Below are positions 60,275-64,000 of a DNA stretch of 64,000 bases, one piece after another. A program made the position numbers and the translations under genes. The DNA lies in the NCBI GenBank assembly GCA_028455995.1, contig JABELC010000006.1, forward strand, positions 2,108,001-2,172,000, in the 5' to 3' direction. Source of the stretch: Scleromitrula shiraiana (Eukaryota; Ascomycota; Leotiomycetes; Helotiales; Sclerotiniaceae). The notes beneath the pieces were generated by a model that saw nothing but the letters and a program-made list of their open reading frames with translations, had not been told where the DNA came from and did not search any database. How positions within the stretch are numbered: position 1 is the stretch's first letter; the number at the start of each line of letters is the position of its first letter.

Positions 60275-62304
60275 TTTTATTGGTTGTCTGGTCTCAAATG
60301 GATTGGAAGAAAGGGGGGGCGGCGTATTGTATTGCATTAGTATCTCAAGCATAGCATGATCTAGTATGATCTCGTCTTAATATTTCTTCCCTCTCCATAC
60401 CCGCTCTCGGATTCGAGAAGTTAGCAGGGATAGATCTATCTTGAGCGGTGGTAGATCAACGAACGGCTGAATGAACGAATGAATGAACAAATAAATCAAC
60501 CAATGACTTAGCGGAATTGGCATTATCAACGTTACATGAAATATCCATCTCTTTTCCTCGCATTTCTTTCTTCCTTTCTCTGTTCCATCATACCCCATCG
60601 TCCCATCCACACATACCATGCTATCTACCATATCTTGTCATTAATATCGTATACTCAATAGCCTGTCTTTGCAATAAAACCAGAGCCATTCCACCATCCA
60701 TCCATACATATATTCATTCACTATAAGCACTGAGTATATCAAAAAATAACCAAGGATATCTTGATCCCTTCTACATCCCACCCCGATAAACAAACACTTC
60801 CGGGTTCTGTAATTAAGTTGGTAATGAAATCACACCCCATCACTAATCACTATACTATCCATCTTTCCCATCCCCTCCCCTTAGAAGCTCATGACGAACC
60901 CACAATGATCATCGTTATTTTGTCGTGTTATGTGATATTATTTTATCGCCAAAATGGAAGATCACTTGGTCTAGGTTACTCGATCGAATACACTTCCACC
61001 CCTTCCGCTTTCTCTTTTCCTTTTCAATTAACCTATGTTTTCAATCTCTGAACACACTGTAGCTTTTCCCACAGCATAAGGCTTTGCTTTAGGGGGGGGT
61101 GGAATGTAATATTAGTGTGGAAGAAGGGGAGATGAGAGGATCTGTTTGTAATGAATATATATGTAAATAGAGGAGAGGATATAAGATTTGCATCTTTAAC
61201 GTATAAATCAATTCATCTCCATGAATCTATTTCCAATTTCCATCTATCTAAAACTCCCCCTCCCCCCTCGCAAATCCTAAACTATCCATCCTATCCATTC
61301 TATACCCAAAACTCGCTACTATACTATCCTACATCTAACAACATCCACCATAAAAATCAACATCACAACTTGGACCACCCATTCTTCCTCTGCCTTTCAA
61401 ATCCTAGTAAGATAACATCCTCACCACTATCAATATCGAGTGTCGACCAACCAGAATAAACTGACTACACACCTACTCCGTACTCTGAAGTCATTAATTG
61501 TAGCATAGATAGCATTGACTCCTACTCCTGCTATTACTATTACCCCATATCTAAACTCCAAACGATATTCACCTCGCTGCAAAAACCCCCTTTGCTCATT
61601 TTCTGGAAATTTCCCAATTTCTTAAGATGCAATGGTATCTATTATCCGCCTCTACTAGTGTTGGCTAAGTGGAATAGATCTCTGTTGTTGGCTTTTTGGC
61701 TGTAAATATACTCCCATACACACACATACACATACATATCTCTTTTTCTCTTTTTCACAGCATCGCATCATAATAAATCATATATAAAATTCCATAACAA
61801 CATGAAGAATTTATGGATTTTAATAATTGGATAGAATCAGTAGTAGAGGAAGAAATAGTTTTCAGCTGTGATTGTTATATATATCTAGGGAGTAAGGGAG
61901 AGTGAGAGAAGGACAGGCATTGAGGAGTGAGGGATTAAGGGATAGGTTTTTCCTCAATACGTTCTGATATTCGGGGAGAAGAGAAGAGAAGAGAGGAGAT
62001 GGGAAGCAATTCTCATAAGCACATAGTACTCATACCCACAAGTATACATACTCCTCAACGTATCTATTATACATATACATACTCGAGTATAACATCACAA
62101 TTAGCTTTTGCACCGAAGTCAACTAGAATACAAGATAAATCCACAATCAAAGCTCTCACCACTATCTCTATCCCTACTATACCCTAATCCCTATTACATA
62201 TCTATCATTCTATTTTCATGTCCGTTGCTTTTTTGCCCCTTTCAAGAATAGGAAGGGAATTTATACCGAATGGGTAATGCTGTGAGGGGCGTGAGAGTTG
62301 ATGT

Positions 62305-62320
62305 GGGGGGGGGGGGGGGG
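62305..62320. repeat. Poly-G tract (16 bases)
   Basis: An uninterrupted run of 16 G in AT-rich DNA, prone to quadruplex formation and to sequencing error. Confidence 0.9.
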
Positions 62321-63041
62321 ATTTATATATGTATCTCTGCACGGAGGAACATATTGTAGGTAGTAGATCTGGATATAGATATAGCCATGCATGAACGAGC
62401 TGTAGGTACTAGATATAGATTTAGATACAGAGTCCGATATAGAAGAAGCGGAAAAGTAGAAAAGGAGGATAAAGTATATTTAGAGCATTATCTCATATGA
62501 TTTATATCTATAAAAATAAAAATAAAAATATAATTTGAGATATAGGTTTATTATATTTATTTTATTCTATCTAGATCAAATAGAGAAAAACCCCATTCCA
62601 TTCCATCCCATTCCGTCCAGTCCCATTAGGAGAATGAAGATATCATAGGATAGGAATCATAGAATCTGAACATAGATACGCAGATGAATTGAGATTGATG
62701 GTGTGGAGAAAGAGGAACAAGTTAAGTTAAATAAGCGGTGTGGTTGATATATCTCTCTATCTAATGACATATGTATATACCTACTCTAAGTATTCATTCA
62801 TTCATACCTTGATCCATTCATTCACAATACAATACATATAAGAAAACCCATCGCCATTCTGTTATTTGCTTGTTTTTGTTTGGCTGGCATAGTATAGTAT
62901 AGTATAGCAATGATAGTATAGCCTAGCATAGTATCAAATTCCCCCTCTATACCAACCAGCGCACCCATTCTATCCACCCATCCATCCATCCATTGAATCA
63001 TTCACTTAACTCCCACCACTGTAACTGAACTGTGAAGGAAT

Positions 63042-63043
<2 letters not shown>

Positions 63044-63072
<29 letters not shown>
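63044..63072. repeat. (TC)n microsatellite
   Basis: A pure alternating CT run of about 29 bp. Confidence 0.9.
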
Positions 63073-63075
<3 letters not shown>

Positions 63076-63484
63076 GTCCCTACTTACTTATACTTATACT
63101 TATATATATACCATAAATATCATGCAGTAAGAATTAATAACCAAATATACTTATTAGATTATCAATTAATGAATGAATGAATGAATCAAGTTGACATCTG
63201 TATAGGACCACGATGAAGTAAAGAAAACATCTAGCTACGATACGGTACGGTACGGTATATATAGCAAACAAAACCAAAACAACACCATACCTCCATGCAT
63301 CGAGATCATCACATCACATCACATTACATTCATTCATTGCATTAAGATAGCAATTTCGAATTCGAGACGGGAGGATAAATAGATAGATTAGGGATCTGAT
63401 AAAATCTCAAACTACCTACCGAGTAATAATAATAAGTACCGTACCCTTAAATAAAACATGAAGGAGGACTCTTACGTATTAGAA

Positions 63485-63514
63485 TTGATTGATTAATCAA
63501 TCAATCAATCAATC
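63485..63514. repeat. Palindromic TTGA/TCAA array
   Basis: TTGATTGATT followed directly by AATCAATCAA makes a perfect 20-bp palindrome, continuing as AATC units. Confidence 0.85.
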
Positions 63515-63641
63515 AAGACGAATTATTATATAGAGAACTAATAACATTAAAGCGATCCCTTATAGCGTTTATGTATTCTATATGTCGATGGATGCATTTA
63601 TAAATAAGTGATTCATTTCCAAATATTAAATATCCCAAGAT

Positions 63642-63682
63642 CTTCGACTTCGACTTCGACTTCGACTTCGACTTCAACTTCG
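63642..63682. repeat. (TTCGAC)n hexamer array
   Basis: About six tandem hexamers, the last one degenerate. Confidence 0.9.
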
Positions 63683-63808
63683 AAATTCGCATATTTATTA
63701 TTAATCTTATTGAATTGTTATTACGGTACCGGTATGTATGTACAGACAGGTACAGGTATGTATAATCCTACTAGTACTTGATCTGATGTAGATCTAGGAC
63801 CCTGAAAA

Positions 63809-63868
63809 CGCAAACCGCAAATCGCAAATCGCAAAACGGAAATTGCAAATCGTAAATCGCAAATCGTA
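63809..63868. repeat. Degenerate GCAAATC-type heptamer array
   Basis: About eight units of a 7-bp repeat (GCAAATC, GTAAATC and variants). It shares the CGTAAAT unit with the array at 14852-14893. Confidence 0.8.
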
Positions 63869-63955
63869 ATGTTGGATATATTAATGCATGCATGCATGCA
63901 ATAGTAATAATAATAGTAATAAGTAATGTTCCTTTCAATGCCCTGCGCATCGATA

Positions 63956-63982
63956 AGATAGATAGATAGATAGATAGATAGA
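63956..63982. repeat. (GATA)n microsatellite
   Basis: About seven tandem GATA units close to the right edge. Confidence 0.9.
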
Positions 63983-64000
63983 TGCCGACCGGTACATGGC

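Larger units (their letters stand above)
60275..64000. other. Right flank, gene-free and repeat-rich
   Basis: No reading frame resembles a protein. Arrays include a poly-G tract, a CT run, AATC, TTCGAC, GCAAATC-type heptamer and GATA runs. Nothing suggests a transposon. A gene may begin beyond the right edge. Confidence 0.5.

Noticed and set aside
1..64000. tRNA, rRNA, CRISPR arrays or intact transposons
   Set aside because: I looked for B-box-like GTTCGA motifs, terminal inverted repeats and transposase motifs and saw none convincing; a dedicated search (tRNAscan-SE, RepeatModeler) would settle it.

Overview
The window is nuclear DNA of a filamentous ascomycete. The genes are interrupted by short introns (about 50-75 nt) with GT donors, AG acceptors and CTAAC/CTGAC-like branch sites. 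They sit in AT-rich, microsatellite-laden intergenic DNA, and the proteins are recognisable fungal housekeeping factors. The style of the proteins and the low-GC, repeat-rich spacers suggest a Leotiomycete (Botrytis/Sclerotinia-like), but that placement is inference. I see no bacterial operons, tRNA, rRNA, CRISPR array or intact transposon. Exon boundaries were placed by eye; for most genes the joined exon lengths sum to a multiple of three, which supports them.

Left flank (1-5.5 kb): this part looks accessory. It holds the 5' end of a methyltransferase-like gene running off the window edge, an MFS transporter broken by frameshifts, and a questin-oxidase-like (AflY/DUF4243) gene. Together they resemble the edge of a secondary-metabolite locus, partly decayed.

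5.8-25 kb: a UBE3D/HECT_2-type ubiquitin-ligase-like gene comes first, then a two-exon C2H2 zinc-finger transcription factor, then a 7.1 kb gene-free block of short tandem repeats. The single-exon RAD17 checkpoint clamp-loader gene and a three-exon four-pass membrane protein follow.

26-42 kb: a WKF-domain nucleolar-type protein is divergent from the proteasome alpha-1 subunit SCL1 (five exons). Next come an unrecognised four-exon 181-aa protein, a TMEM234-family membrane protein, and a 1,080-aa C2-domain protein with Inn1/Fic1-like architecture.

42-60 kb: this is a dense housekeeping block. It contains the histone chaperone NASP/Sim3/Hif1 divergent from DNA polymerase epsilon subunit DPB2, sharing a promoter with two MluI cell-cycle boxes 11 bp apart. 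It continues with a five-exon Bre4/fusaric-acid-resistance-like transporter, actin-interacting protein AIP1 (with a one-base homopolymer frameshift in this sequence), SAGA subunit HFI1/ADA1, and, divergent from HFI1, the gamma-tubulin complex protein SPC98/GCP3. The last 3.7 kb hold only short repeats.

Several genes share cell-cycle and chromosome roles (RAD17, NASP, DPB2, SPC98, the cytokinesis-type C2 protein), but apart from the NASP-DPB2 promoter nothing indicates that they form a cluster. I found no convincing novel multi-gene system. The most useful leads are the MCB pair, the AIP1 frameshift, the decayed MFS gene, the overlapping uORF at SPC98, the unrecognised 181-aa gene and the unusual tandem arrays.
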